From Myxococcales bacterium (lineage in GTDB: Bacteria; Myxococcota_A; Bradymonadia; REDH01): DNA of 55,365 nucleotides. Each line of letters opens with the position of its first letter. Position 1 is the first letter of the stretch. A program made the position numbers and the translations under genes. The DNA lies in contig CANMDT010000007.1 in NCBI GenBank assembly GCA_947496715.1, positions 1 to 55,365 of the forward strand, given 5' to 3'. A model generated the notes under the pieces. That model was not told where the DNA came from. It was given only the letters and a program-made list of their open reading frames with translations, and did no database searches. Positions 1 to 7,981 of the stretch are shown here, in pieces.

Positions 1-369
1 ATGGCCCCCTACCATGCGAGCAAGTATGCGGTGCGGGCGATAGGGCAGTCGCTCTCGATGGAGCTGGCGGGGAGCGGTGTGAGCTGCACGAGCATTCACC
101 CGGGCTTTGTGGCGAGCGAGATTGCGCAGGTGGACAACACGGGTGTCTTCCGGCCGGAGGTTGTGGACGGTCGCCCGGCGAAGCTGATGTGGCCGACCGA
201 CCGTGCGGCGCGGGTGATGGCCGATGCGATCGTGGGGCGCCGTCGGGAGTTTGTCTTCACCTTCCACGGCAAGGTTGCAGCCTGGCTGGGGATGCATGCG
301 CCCTGGCTGGTGCATGCGGTGGCCTCGCGCTTTGCGAGCAATTACCGGCGGCGGAAGTTGGAGGGATAG
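1..369 (+). CDS. Short-chain dehydrogenase/reductase, C-terminal part (cut by window edge)
   Basis: This is the C-terminal part of an NAD(P)-dependent short-chain dehydrogenase. The first visible residues contain the family's Y-x-x-x-K catalytic pair (Y-H-A-S-K), followed by the usual helix and a loop with S-I-H-P-G-F-V that closes the cofactor site. The Rossmann glycine motif and the catalytic Ser must lie upstream of the window, so the ATG at position 1 is almost certainly an internal Met. The last 40 or so residues (F-T-F-H-G-K, then a hydrophobic stretch and a basic tail) resemble SDRs that end in a membrane-associated helix. Substrate unknown. The next gene starts 71 bp downstream on the same strand. 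Confidence 0.85.
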   Translation: MAPYHASKYAVRAIGQSLSMELAGSGVSCTSIHPGFVASEIAQVDNTGVFRPEVVDGRPAKLMWPTDRAARVMADAIVGRRREFVFTFHGKVAAWLGMHAPWLVHAVASRFASNYRRRKLEG

Positions 370-440
370 GGCGGCCCATCGTTGCCGCGCTGCTCTCGTC
401 GGGGTAGGGGCTCGGTGACTGTGGTTGGGGAGTACCAGCG

Positions 441-2468
441 ATGAAGAGCGAGCGTTCGAGGCGAGGTTTGTTGCGGTGGCTGTGCACGGCTGTTGTGCTG
501 GGCATGCTCGGCTCGCTCTTTGGCGCGGCAGAGGCCCAGGCGCAGGTGCAGACCTTTTTTGTGAATGTGCCCGCGGCGTCGGAGCAGCGTGAGGCGATGG
601 AGCTTTGCCGCGACCGGTTCACGGCGGCGCTGGTGCGGGTAGGGGGCTTCCGGGCCAACCAGGATGCAATCACACAGCAGTCGGTGACGGACTGTCTGGG
701 CGAGACCGCCAGCGCCACGGCCAAACGGGAGTGCGAGGTCTCGATGGCAAACATCGAGGTCGACTTCCTCATTCAGCTCGTCGTGCGCCGACTCGGCACC
801 GAATGGAACTGGGGAATCAAGGCGCTCTCGCCCGCGCAGGGTGCAGCTCAGGTCTGGGGCGGAGATCAGCGCGTAGGAGGCGATGCGTCGGAAGCCGGCT
901 ATGAGGCCTGCGACAGTTTGGCGCGCCAGTTTGCTTGCGACCAGGGCGTCTCGTCGGCCTGCGTGGGGAGTGGCTTTGGAGCCGGTCCGATTCTGGGTGC
1001 TGAGGCTGCAGCGCCGGCGCAGGGGTCGGGGCCAGCCCGGGCGCAGCCGGCGCGGTCCAGGCTGAGTGCGCTCGAGGTGTTGGAGCCGACGCCGCAGGTG
1101 GTGAGTGTCTGGATTGATGGCAAAGAGGCGGGGACCTCGGAGAACCAGATCACGGGCGTTCCGGCTGGGCAGCATAGCGTGACGCTGAAGGCGACGGGCT
1201 ACTTTGACCACACCGAGCAGCTCACCTTTGCCGCAGGCTTACCTTCGGAGTTGAAGGGGGTGCGGCTGCGGAAGACCACGGCGACGCTGCGGGTGGAGAT
1301 GGTAGAGCCTGCCGTGGCGACCGTCTTCATCGGCGGGCGTGAGCGGGGGACCACGGCAAACCCGCTGGCGGGCCTTCCTCCGGGGGAGACGGAGGTGGTG
1401 CTCCGTGCCGAGGGGTATCGAGAGAGGCGTGAGCGGGTGACCTTGGAGGCCGACAAGGAGACCGTGCTCGCATCGAGCCGTCTGGAGGCGCTGCCCGCAA
1501 CGCTGACGGTGACGGCCAACATCCTCGGAGCAGAGATTGTGGTGGATGGCGCGGTGGTTGGCACGACCACGAGCGAGGCCGACGCATTTGAGGTGGCGCC
1601 CACAGCCACGCGACTCGAGGTGCGGCGAAGCGGGTATTCGCCCTTTGCGCAGCGGCTCACGCTACGCCCTGGCGGGTCGGCGGAGGTGAGCGTGAACTTG
1701 TCGCGGGTTCAGGTGGCGGCCTCTGCGCCCGCCGCAGGCCCATCGTCGGGCGCCGCGCGAGGTTGCCCTGCGGGTTACGTTCGCATCGCGCCTGGCACCT
1801 TCACCATGGGCTCACCTCCTGGTGAAGAGGGTCGTGAAGATGATGAGAGCCAGCACAGCGTAACCATCACCCGCGCTTACTGCATGAAGGCGACAGAGGT
1901 GACGCAAGGCGAGTGGCAGGCGGTGATGGGGAGCAACCCATCAAAGTTCACGAACTGTGGCGCGAACTGCCCCGTGGAGCAGGTGAGTTGGGAGGATGCA
2001 GTGGGGTATGCGAATGCCTTGAGCCGGCGGGAGGGGTTGCCGGAGTGCTACGCTGGTTCAACCTTTACGGGCCTTGGCTGCAGGGGCTACCGGCTGCCGA
2101 CAGAGGCGGAGTGGGAGTATGCGGCGCGGGCGGGGACGACGGGTTCCCGTTATGGGAACCTCGACAGCGTGGCATGGTTCGATGAGAATTCGGGTGCAGC
2201 GACACATCCTGTCGGTCAGAAGCTGCCCAACGCGTGGGGCCTCTACGACATGCTGGGCAATGTGTGGGAGTGGACGGGCGACTGGTCCGATACCTACCCT
2301 GGCACGGTGACCGACCCGCTCGGCGCCGGCACGGGCTCCGACCGGGTGGTGCGCGGCGGGTCGTGGTTCATCGACGCCCGCTACGCGCGGGCCGCGAATC
2401 GCTACAACTTCACGCCGGACATTCGCAGCAGCGTCCTCGGCTTTCGCCTCTCCAGGACAGCACCGTAG
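441..2468 (+). CDS. Secreted PEGA-repeat protein with C-terminal FGE-sulfatase domain
   Basis: A 675-residue exported protein. An N-terminal signal peptide (basic start, hydrophobic core, A-E-A-Q-A cleavage region near residue 34) precedes an unassigned domain to about 200. Three PEGA-type beta repeats follow at roughly 218-265, 290-335 and 353-423, with the typical V-x-I-D-G-x-x-x-G-T and G-Y endings. Residues about 442-675 form a formylglycine-generating-enzyme-like domain (G-S-P-P-G-E-E-G, V-S-W-E-D-A, R-L-P-T-E-A-E-W-E-Y-A-A-R, R-G-G-S-W). The two Cys that make true FGE catalytic are absent after R-G-G-S-W (Ile and Ala instead), so it is probably a binding or recognition domain. Its sister domain is fused to the kinase at 12948. 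A GGGAG motif lies before the ATG. Confidence 0.85.
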   Translation: MKSERSRRGLLRWLCTAVVLGMLGSLFGAAEAQAQVQTFFVNVPAASEQREAMELCRDRFTAALVRVGGFRANQDAITQQSVTDCLGETASATAKRECEVSMANIEVDFLIQLVVRRLGTEWNWGIKALSPAQGAAQVWGGDQRVGGDASEAGYEACDSLARQFACDQGVSSACVGSGFGAGPILGAEAAAPAQGSGPARAQPARSRLSALEVLEPTPQVVSVWIDGKEAGTSENQITGVPAGQHSVTLKATGYFDHTEQLTFAAGLPSELKGVRLRKTTATLRVEMVEPAVATVFIGGRERGTTANPLAGLPPGETEVVLRAEGYRERRERVTLEADKETVLASSRLEALPATLTVTANILGAEIVVDGAVVGTTTSEADAFEVAPTATRLEVRRSGYSPFAQRLTLRPGGSAEVSVNLSRVQVAASAPAAGPSSGAARGCPAGYVRIAPGTFTMGSPPGEEGREDDESQHSVTITRAYCMKATEVTQGEWQAVMGSNPSKFTNCGANCPVEQVSWEDAVGYANALSRREGLPECYAGSTFTGLGCRGYRLPTEAEWEYAARAGTTGSRYGNLDSVAWFDENSGAATHPVGQKLPNAWGLYDMLGNVWEWTGDWSDTYPGTVTDPLGAGTGSDRVVRGGSWFIDARYARAANRYNFTPDIRSSVLGFRLSRTAP

Positions 2469-2480
2469 GTGCGGTGCAGG

Positions 2481-2651
2481 GAACCCTTGACCCTTGAACC
2501 ATTGAACCCTTGTCAACGGGCCTTCGGTAGCGCAGCCCCACGGAAAGGCCTAGCGAAGCGCGGGCCCCGTGGGAGGCGGAGCGGTGTGGAGCGTAGCCGT
2601 GCAGGGGAGCGAGCGTAGCGACCGGGCGGGGTCCGGGGCGGCCAGCCCCGG
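2481..2651. repeat. Palindromic REP-like intergenic element
   Basis: The 188-bp gap between two convergent genes is full of short repeats. Positions 2481-2515 hold three imperfect copies of a CCCTTGAACC-like word. CCCACGG (2537-2543) and CCGTGGG (2567-2573) form an inverted repeat, and CCGGGGC (2633-2639) with GCCCCGG (2645-2651) forms a strong hairpin with a 5-base loop. Between them are repeated AGCG/GCGTAGC words. No open frame is credible here. It looks like an interspersed extragenic palindrome; it could also help end transcription from both sides, although no T-run follows the hairpin. Confidence 0.55.
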
Positions 2652-2656
2652 CCGTG

Positions 2657-3109
2657 CTAAGGTTCGGGTCGGTTCCGCTCCAGCCAGCGAACATCCACAA
2701 GATCCTGATCGCGGCCGGCGGCTCGCTTGTTCCGAATGAGGTCCTCGCGCCCCAGCACGTCGACGGGTTGGTCTCCGAATGTCGCGCTCAATCGTCCGCG
2801 CCAAGCGTCATCAAAGGTTACGCCATCGATCTCTGTGAGCAGGTCGATGCGAATCGGCTCCACACCGATTTGAAACACCACGCCGGGCTCCGATAGGTCT
2901 TCCGACGTCAGGTCTTGCAGTGGCGCACCAAAGCACCGAAGTGCCGTGAAGATACGGATCGCGTTCTGCGCCGATGGCCGAACCCAGATGTCGAGGTCTT
3001 TGGTTGCTCGAACGAGCCCATGCGCAGCGAGCGCGTGGGCGTCAACGACAAGGAACTCAACGCCGGCTGCGTTGAACTCGGCTAACAGATCTCTGAAGTC
3101 TGAGTTCAT
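2657..3109 (-). CDS. Nucleotidyltransferase-like protein (MNT/DUF6036-type)
   Basis: A 150-residue single-domain protein of the minimal nucleotidyltransferase fold. The N-terminus has the helix-strand pattern L-L-x-x-F-N-x-x-G-V-E-F-L-V-V, then A-L-A-A-H-G and R-A-T-K-D-L-D-I-W-V, where the D-x-D pair is the expected metal site; a third acidic strand is R-I-D-L-L. The usual Gly-Ser of the first loop is replaced (V-D-A-H), so nucleotide binding may be altered. The C-terminus L-G-R-E-D-L-I-x-N-K is typical of stand-alone family members. A GGGAGGG motif lies 6 bases before the ATG. Its 5' end overlaps the small gene at 3057-3305 by 53 bases. Role unknown; related proteins occur in toxin-antitoxin-like pairs. 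Confidence 0.75.
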   Translation of the reverse strand: MNSDFRDLLAEFNAAGVEFLVVDAHALAAHGLVRATKDLDIWVRPSAQNAIRIFTALRCFGAPLQDLTSEDLSEPGVVFQIGVEPIRIDLLTEIDGVTFDDAWRGRLSATFGDQPVDVLGREDLIRNKRAAGRDQDLVDVRWLERNRPEP

Positions 3110-3305
3110 CCGAACCCTCCCGATTCCAAGCCAAGCAGTGTTGCGTCAGCGTCCACACGCCGGCGATACGCTCGGAGGGGGTGGCCGATGCCCAGTCGTT
3201 CTCCGCTGGGGTCGGGCTTCCTCTGCGAATCAGCCGCGTCGTGACGACACGCGTTAAGATACCCCTGCTGCTCCCAACCTCGGCGGGCGGTGCGTCGCCA
3301 GCCAT
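3057..3305 (-). CDS. Small protein partner of the nucleotidyltransferase (overlapping gene)
   Basis: A frame of about 82 residues whose 3' end overlaps the nucleotidyltransferase by 53 bases in another frame. The C-terminal half reads like small proteins often encoded just upstream of stand-alone nucleotidyltransferases: P-S-E-R-I-A-G-V-W-x-L-T, W-N-R-E-G, then R-L-Q-R-S-V-x-R-V-Q-R and stop. The start is uncertain: ATG at 3305 or GTG at 3341 are in frame, and a non-ATG start nearer 3270 is possible because the first 25 residues look unconserved. Family recognition is from memory of this arrangement, not a search. If real, the two genes are translationally coupled. Confidence 0.5.
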   Translation of the reverse strand: MAGDAPPAEVGSSRGILTRVVTTRLIRRGSPTPAENDWASATPSERIAGVWTLTQHCLAWNREGSDELRLQRSVSRVQRSRR

Positions 3306-3523
3306 GGTGGCAATGCCGGTTGCATTCGGTAGCTCGAGCACTCTTCTCTCCGTACAGACGAGGCAAAAGCGGATGCTGGGATTCTACCTGTTCGCGCATA
3401 GAGCGGCAACCCGAATTGCCGTTGCATGCAATGCCGCGCCGCCCGCGCCTGCTCCGTTATCGAGGCTTCGCCTACTCGTAGATCATCGCCCTGCAGTTTG
3501 TTACGCCCAATCTCGAGCCCGCC

Positions 3524-4102
3524 TCAGTCGATCCACCAGCCGGTGAGGTCGATGGGGACTGCGTCGAAGGGTGGGACGCGGGCGTCGCGGGCGTCGCCGA
3601 GCCAGACGCCCACCAGCGTCCAGCGGCCGTCGCGGGCCTCCATGACCTCGACCAGTTTGGCGTCTGGGTCGATGAAACAGATCCAAGCGACGCCGTGCAG
3701 CAGGTAGCGGGCCGCCTTGAGGCCCCGGTCGTATCGCATGGTGGAGGGTGAGAGGATTTCGCAGACCCAGTCGGGGGCCAGATCGATGGCGTTGGTCGGG
3801 GGGAGCTGGGGCAGCCGCTCGCGACGCCATCCCGCAAGATCGGGGCTGAGCACATCGGGCGCGCTGGAATCGCTGCCGAGCCGGAGTTCTGGCTCCGAGA
3901 GGAAGAACCAGCCGCCGGGGCCGCCACGCCCGAAGTCGAAGGGGCCGCCGAGGTCGACCGTGGCGCCACGACTCACCGCCTGATGCCGAACGCTCGGGCG
4001 GGGCGAGGTGTGCAGCTCGCCGGCGATGACCTCTCCGCGCACCCCCTCGGGGAGCGCAAGCAGCTCGTCATACAGGCTCAAGAACTTCTCGGCGGCGGTC
4101 AT
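3524..4102 (-). CDS. Uma2 family protein (PD-(D/E)XK nuclease fold)
   Basis: A 192-residue protein of the Uma2 family, a restriction-endonuclease-fold group abundant in cyanobacteria and myxobacteria whose cellular role is unclear. Visible hallmarks are an N-terminal helix followed by R-G-E-V-I-A-G-E-L, a central P-D-V-L-S-P-D-L-A-G-W strand, P-D-W-V-C-E-I-L-S-P-S-T (the Asp and Glu of the nuclease core), then D-R-x-x-K-x-x-x-Y and W-x-x-D at the end. I start it at the ATG at 4102, which has GTGAGG seven bases upstream, rather than at an upstream in-frame Met. Single gene; the adjacent NTase pair suggests an accessory patch. Confidence 0.85.
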   Translation of the reverse strand: MTAAEKFLSLYDELLALPEGVRGEVIAGELHTSPRPSVRHQAVSRGATVDLGGPFDFGRGGPGGWFFLSEPELRLGSDSSAPDVLSPDLAGWRRERLPQLPPTNAIDLAPDWVCEILSPSTMRYDRGLKAARYLLHGVAWICFIDPDAKLVEVMEARDGRWTLVGVWLGDARDARVPPFDAVPIDLTGWWID

Positions 4103-4187
4103 CGCAAACCTCACGACGGGCAAAGGTTCGGGCTCGGCCTCGATGGTAGCGCACCGTCCCTGCCGAGCCAAGCCTCGCGCGGGGCGG

Positions 4188-5204
4188 TTAGGCCTCCGCG
4201 CCTGTGAACTGGTCGGCGACCCAGTCGGCGAGGGAGGCGGGTTGTTCGCCCGGCTGCAGCGGCAGCAGGCACCACTGCACCAGGTGGAGGCCGATGGGGA
4301 TGTGGATGTGTTTGCCGCTCGCCAGGGCGAGGCGGAGGAGCGGCGGCGTGCAGAAGTCGCCGTCGGGTTCGCAGAGGGCCCAGGCGATGTCGCGGTCGAA
4401 GAGCGTCTGGCCGAGGACGCCGATGAAGTCGCAGAGGGCCTGGAAGAGCATCGGCGGGATCCAGCGGATGGCGCCGGCCTGCTGCGATACCAGGAGCATC
4501 TCGAGCGTGCGGAGGCCGTCGAGCGTGGGCGGGATCTTGGTGTGGAAGACCTCTTCGATGAAGGTCGCGGCGAGGCGGCTCGGCACGCCCGGCGTGTTGC
4601 CCCAGATCTCGTCTGCGAGCCGGTCGCGGAGCATCGCCTCGACCTGCTCGAGCTTGGCGCCGAGTTCGCCCTCGGGGTGGCGGATGGTCACGGCGAAGTG
4701 GGAGAAGGGCTCAGCGGGCAGAGCCACACCGGTGCGCTTGGCCTCGCGCTCCACGAGCGGCATCCAGCCTCGGCCGGGGGCGGTGTCGATGTTGCGGGTG
4801 AGGCCAAAGGGGCGCAGCGGACGGCTGGTGTCGAGGCGGCTCTCGACCAGCTGCAGCAGGTGGAGGCCGGTGTAGCGGGGGTTGCGCTCGCGCCGCTGCG
4901 CCGGCGTGCGCGACAGCTCGGCGAGGAGCGTGGCCTCGACCAGCTTGGCGAGCTGCTTGAAGAGGAGCTGCTCCGAGGCCAGGTCGCCCCACCAGAGCAT
5001 GACCCACTGCGCCGCGTTCGCGTCGTCTGCCATCTCGAGCAGGCGGGGGTGGATGGGCGCGAAGGGGATGTGGCTCTCTTTGAGCTGGGGCAGGAGGGCG
5101 TCGAGCGGCCTGTCGGAGCTCATGAAGTCGAAGGCCGAGAGGCGGGCGGTGGGCGCCTCGGGCTGCTCGGCGAGGAGGTTGGTTTTGGCGGGGGGCTGCG
5201 ACAT
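4188..5204 (-). CDS. Unknown protein, downstream partner of the HD phosphohydrolase
   Basis: A 338-residue protein that I do not recognise. It lacks a signal peptide and membrane helices and looks soluble and mainly helical, with many Leu-rich segments (L-L-L-R-L-A-L-A-S-G-K-H-I-H-I-P-I-G-L near the C-terminus). It lies 26 bp downstream of the HD-domain phosphohydrolase on the same strand, so the two are probably co-transcribed and may act together. The ATG at 5204 has no clear Shine-Dalgarno sequence; the frame stays open upstream, but the protein-like composition begins at this Met. Confidence 0.65.
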   Translation of the reverse strand: MSQPPAKTNLLAEQPEAPTARLSAFDFMSSDRPLDALLPQLKESHIPFAPIHPRLLEMADDANAAQWVMLWWGDLASEQLLFKQLAKLVEATLLAELSRTPAQRRERNPRYTGLHLLQLVESRLDTSRPLRPFGLTRNIDTAPGRGWMPLVEREAKRTGVALPAEPFSHFAVTIRHPEGELGAKLEQVEAMLRDRLADEIWGNTPGVPSRLAATFIEEVFHTKIPPTLDGLRTLEMLLVSQQAGAIRWIPPMLFQALCDFIGVLGQTLFDRDIAWALCEPDGDFCTPPLLRLALASGKHIHIPIGLHLVQWCLLPLQPGEQPASLADWVADQFTGAEA

Positions 5205-5230
5205 GATCGGGGTGCCGGTGGCAGAGGCCG

Positions 5231-6655
5231 TTATTCGAAGAGGCGCTGCTGCGCAGATTCGGTGGGGCTGTAGTTCAGGATGGTCTCGAGGAGCTCTGCG
5301 CGGACGCTGTCGGGCGAGGCCTTTTCGTAGAGTTGGGCGCGGAGCTCGGGGGCAACAAAGAGGCGGATCTTCTTCACGACTTTGATGAAGTCGGTGCCGA
5401 TGCCCTGCACGACGCGGGAGACCTGCTCGAGCGGGACGGCGGTGGTCTGCGTCAGGCCGCGCGAAACCACAAGGACCGACTCGATGCGGTCTTTGTCGCG
5501 GGGCGGCGTGTCGATGATGAGCGCATGGGCCGGGACCTTCTTGCCGAGGAGCCGTGCGAGGGTGGCGCGGAGGCGGCTCTCGAGGTCGTCGAGCTGGTCT
5601 GGGGTGAGGTGGTAGATGCGCTCGTAGGCGGTCTGCTCGTCGCGCCCCTCGTTGATGCGGCTGAGCGTGAGGATGCGCTTGTAGAGGGCGCGTGAGCCGC
5701 CCGACATGGCGCCGAGGAGCTGGTGGGTTGCGGAGTGGGCCGGGGAGTGGTCGACGAGCCACTGGATGAAGGCGTCGTCGGAGCGGGCGAGGAGGATGCT
5801 GGTGAGGTCTTCGCGGCTCGGGTTATCGCGCAGGAGGAAGTCTGCGAGGGCCCGCTCCATCATGGCGCTGGCGGCGCGGACGGTGTGGTGCCAGTAGGCC
5901 TCGGAGAACATGGTGTAGCGGCAGAAGACGAGGATTTCTGCGGCAACGCGGCCCTTGTCGGAGATGGCGATGGAGTCGCCCGCCGGTGTGGTGCAGAGGC
6001 TGCTGATGAGGCGTGCATGGTCGATGTTGCGGCCGTAGCCGACACCCATGTGGATGGCGTCGCGCTCGAGGTAGTCGGCCTTGTCGGCGTCGATGCCAGA
6101 GGAGAGGATGGTGGCGACCAGGCGGCGCTCGGGGCGGGCGTGGTGGGTGGGCTTGTGCTTGATGAGCGCGATGACCTCGGCGGGGTCGAGGCCGAACTGC
6201 TTCTCGATGATGGAGGCGATGGAGGGGCCCTTGGTCCGTGGCGCGACCGAGTTTCGGATGATGGAGCCGCTGAGGTCTTCGTGGCGCGGGGTGTCGCCGC
6301 CCTTGCGGTGGATGGCCTCGAGGCTGTGGGCGAAGGGGTAGTGGCCGAGGTCGTGGAGGAGGCAGCCGAGGAGGCAGACGGTGATGTCTTCTTCGGTCAG
6401 CGAGGCGGCGACGTTGGGGTCGCGGAGCAGGGCGGTGAGATACTGGCGGCCCATGTCGAAGACGCCGAGCGAGTGCTCGAAGCGGGAGTGGACGGCGCCG
6501 GGGTAGACGAGGTGGGTTGGCCCGAGCTGGCGGACGGAGCGGAGCCGCTGGAAGGCGGGGTGGTCGATGATGGCGACCAGACGCTCGGTGACGGCCACAT
6601 TCCGCAATTCGGGAATGCGAATGGTCGTGTGAGATGCTAGGAGCTCTTGGGACAC
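5231..6655 (-). CDS. HD-domain phosphohydrolase (dNTPase/SAMHD1-like)
   Basis: A 474-residue cytosolic metal-dependent phosphohydrolase of the COG1078 / SAMHD1-like group. The HD metal-binding set is complete: S-R-F-E-H-S (His61), L-L-H-D-L-G-H (His101-Asp102, His105) followed by P-F-A-H-S, and a downstream Asp in G-I-D-A-D-K-A-D-Y-L near residue 205. The opening I-R-I-P-E-L-R-N-V and H-P-A-F-Q-R-L-R motifs are typical. Relatives hydrolyse dNTPs or related nucleotides; the exact substrate cannot be read here. Translation probably starts at a GTG. It is head-to-head with the hemerythrin-like gene, and the unknown gene at 4188-5204 follows it in the same operon. Confidence 0.85.
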   Translation of the reverse strand: MSQELLASHTTIRIPELRNVAVTERLVAIIDHPAFQRLRSVRQLGPTHLVYPGAVHSRFEHSLGVFDMGRQYLTALLRDPNVAASLTEEDITVCLLGCLLHDLGHYPFAHSLEAIHRKGGDTPRHEDLSGSIIRNSVAPRTKGPSIASIIEKQFGLDPAEVIALIKHKPTHHARPERRLVATILSSGIDADKADYLERDAIHMGVGYGRNIDHARLISSLCTTPAGDSIAISDKGRVAAEILVFCRYTMFSEAYWHHTVRAASAMMERALADFLLRDNPSREDLTSILLARSDDAFIQWLVDHSPAHSATHQLLGAMSGGSRALYKRILTLSRINEGRDEQTAYERIYHLTPDQLDDLESRLRATLARLLGKKVPAHALIIDTPPRDKDRIESVLVVSRGLTQTTAVPLEQVSRVVQGIGTDFIKVVKKIRLFVAPELRAQLYEKASPDSVRAELLETILNYSPTESAQQRLFE

Positions 6656-6742
6656 AACCGAGCCGTGTTGCTGTCTTGGAGAGGGTTGCTTGGCCGAGGG
6701 TTCGGAGCCGTTCCGGAGCCGTTCATCCAGCGAGAGTGGAAG

Positions 6743-7231
6743 ATGTCACACGAGTTGGATCCCGTCCAGAAGTTGGAGCATGATCACCACCACCTGACGC
6801 GGTTGGTCGACGACCTGCGTGGGGGCATTCAGGAGGTGCTGCGTGGCGACCGCCAGGCAGCCGAGCTGCGCGAGCCGCTCGATAGCTTCATGGAGCTGGC
6901 CCAGGAGGAGCTGTTTGCCCACTTCGAGTATGAGGAGGTGACGCTCTTTCCCTTCCTCATCGAGAAGATGCCGGACTGCCGTGCGTCGGTGGCGGAGCTG
7001 GAGCTGGCGCACGATCGGATGTGTGGCGTGGTGAGCCGGATGTCGCACATGCTGGGGCAGGGCGACGAGGCGCTGACGCAGAATTTTGATGCCTTTGTGG
7101 TCATGTTTGCCAGGTTCGATGCGAACTTTGTGAAGCATGCGCGCGAAGAGTGGGAGTTGTTGCAGCTCGCTTCGTCGGGGCTGTCGGAGGCGGATCGCCG
7201 GACGCTCGCGGCCGCGATGGAGGGTCACTAG
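6743..7231 (+). CDS. Hemerythrin-like HHE-domain protein
   Basis: A 162-residue four-helix-bundle protein of the hemerythrin HHE family, which binds a di-iron centre and is used for oxygen or nitrosative-stress sensing, Fe-S repair or oxygen carriage. Iron-ligand candidates are seen in order: E-H-D-H-H-H-L near residue 10, H-F-E-Y-E-E-V-T-L-F-P near residue 60 (the H-x3-E pair), E-L-A-H-D-R-M near 90, and K-H-A-R-E-E-W near 135. The start is the ATG at 6743, preceded by GAGAGTGGAAG; an upstream in-frame extension reads as non-protein sequence. The next gene starts 3 bases after its stop, so both are probably on one transcript. Confidence 0.85.
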   Translation: MSHELDPVQKLEHDHHHLTRLVDDLRGGIQEVLRGDRQAAELREPLDSFMELAQEELFAHFEYEEVTLFPFLIEKMPDCRASVAELELAHDRMCGVVSRMSHMLGQGDEALTQNFDAFVVMFARFDANFVKHAREEWELLQLASSGLSEADRRTLAAAMEGH

Positions 7232-7234
7232 GCG

Positions 7235-7981
7235 ATGGCGGGGCTCCGACAGGCTGCGGTGCTCGGCGCGCTGCTGGTGCTCTTGGTTGCGGGCTGCAGC
7301 CGTGGCGCCGAGGTGTCGGCTGGGAGCGGAAGCGGGAGCGGCTCTGCGGCGGTCGAGGTGGACGAGCAGACGCTGCTCGCGCAGTCGACGCCGCCCGTGG
7401 TGGTGGCCTCTGCGCAGCGGTGCAAGACGGATGCGGAGTGCCGGCTCCACCAGCCGTCGGATTGGAGCGCCGAGGTGGAGTGTTGCTACACCTACGGCTG
7501 CGACCTGAAGTACGAGGCGGTGAACCTGACGAGCTGGGAGTTGCTGAAGCGGTGGCGCGCGGCGCACGCCTTTGATTGTGTGGCCCATCTGGGCAAGAGC
7601 GGCCCCTGCGCGACAACCTCGCCCGTCTGCGGTCTGAGCCAGGAGCCGCCGCCGGCGGTCTGCTCGGCGGGCCTGTGCGCTGTGGCGATTCCCGAGGGCT
7701 GGCCGACGGTGGATGGGTCGGCGCAGCGGTGCGATGTGGATGGTGACTGCCGCGCGATTCCGACGCCGTCGTCGAAGCCAGCGGAGCTCTGCTGTGCTGC
7801 GCGCTGCGAGGGTCCTTGGGTGGCGGTGAACCGGTCGACGCAGCAGGAGCTCGAGGCGTGGCAGAAGGGGGAGCGGGCGCACTGCGGAGACAAGGTGGTG
7901 TGTGCAGCGGCTGCGGCCTGTGGTCCGGCGCCTGCTGCGGTCTGCACAGGTGGTTTGTGCGCGATGGCACCTGCGCCATAG
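7235..7981 (+). CDS. Cys-rich lipoprotein with two tandem repeats
   Basis: A 248-residue lipoprotein of unknown function. A short signal ends in the lipobox L-V-A-G-C (Cys21) followed by a Gly/Ser spacer. The mature part consists of two homologous modules of about 85 residues (roughly 61-146 and 163-245). Each starts Q-R-C-x4-C, contains a Cys-Cys pair, then V-N-x-(S/T), L-x-x-W, H-x-C or F-D-C, and ends V-C-x-x-G-L-C-A. The many paired cysteines point to disulfide bonding in the periplasm or at the surface. It follows the hemerythrin-like gene by 3 bp. I know no named family for the repeat. Confidence 0.75.
   Translation: MAGLRQAAVLGALLVLLVAGCSRGAEVSAGSGSGSGSAAVEVDEQTLLAQSTPPVVVASAQRCKTDAECRLHQPSDWSAEVECCYTYGCDLKYEAVNLTSWELLKRWRAAHAFDCVAHLGKSGPCATTSPVCGLSQEPPPAVCSAGLCAVAIPEGWPTVDGSAQRCDVDGDCRAIPTPSSKPAELCCAARCEGPWVAVNRSTQQELEAWQKGERAHCGDKVVCAAAAACGPAPAAVCTGGLCAMAPAP

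Noticed and set aside
403-410. GGGTAGGG octamer as an FtsK-orienting (KOPS-like) site
   Set aside because: A single match in a G-rich sequence is expected by chance; strand bias over the chromosome would be needed.
441-2468. True formylglycine-generating enzyme or sulfatase activator
   Set aside because: The Cys pair after R-G-G-S-W is missing and no sulfatase gene is near.
3342-3523. Possible gene remnant between the NTase pair and the Uma2 gene
   Set aside because: All frames are short with no ribosome site; only a weak CGGCAA/TTGCCG inverted repeat is visible near 3408-3425.
4008-5273. 421-residue plus-strand open frame opposite the unknown protein gene
   Set aside because: Gly/Glu/Arg-rich shadow typical of high-GC antisense frames, with no motifs; the minus-strand gene fits the HD operon.
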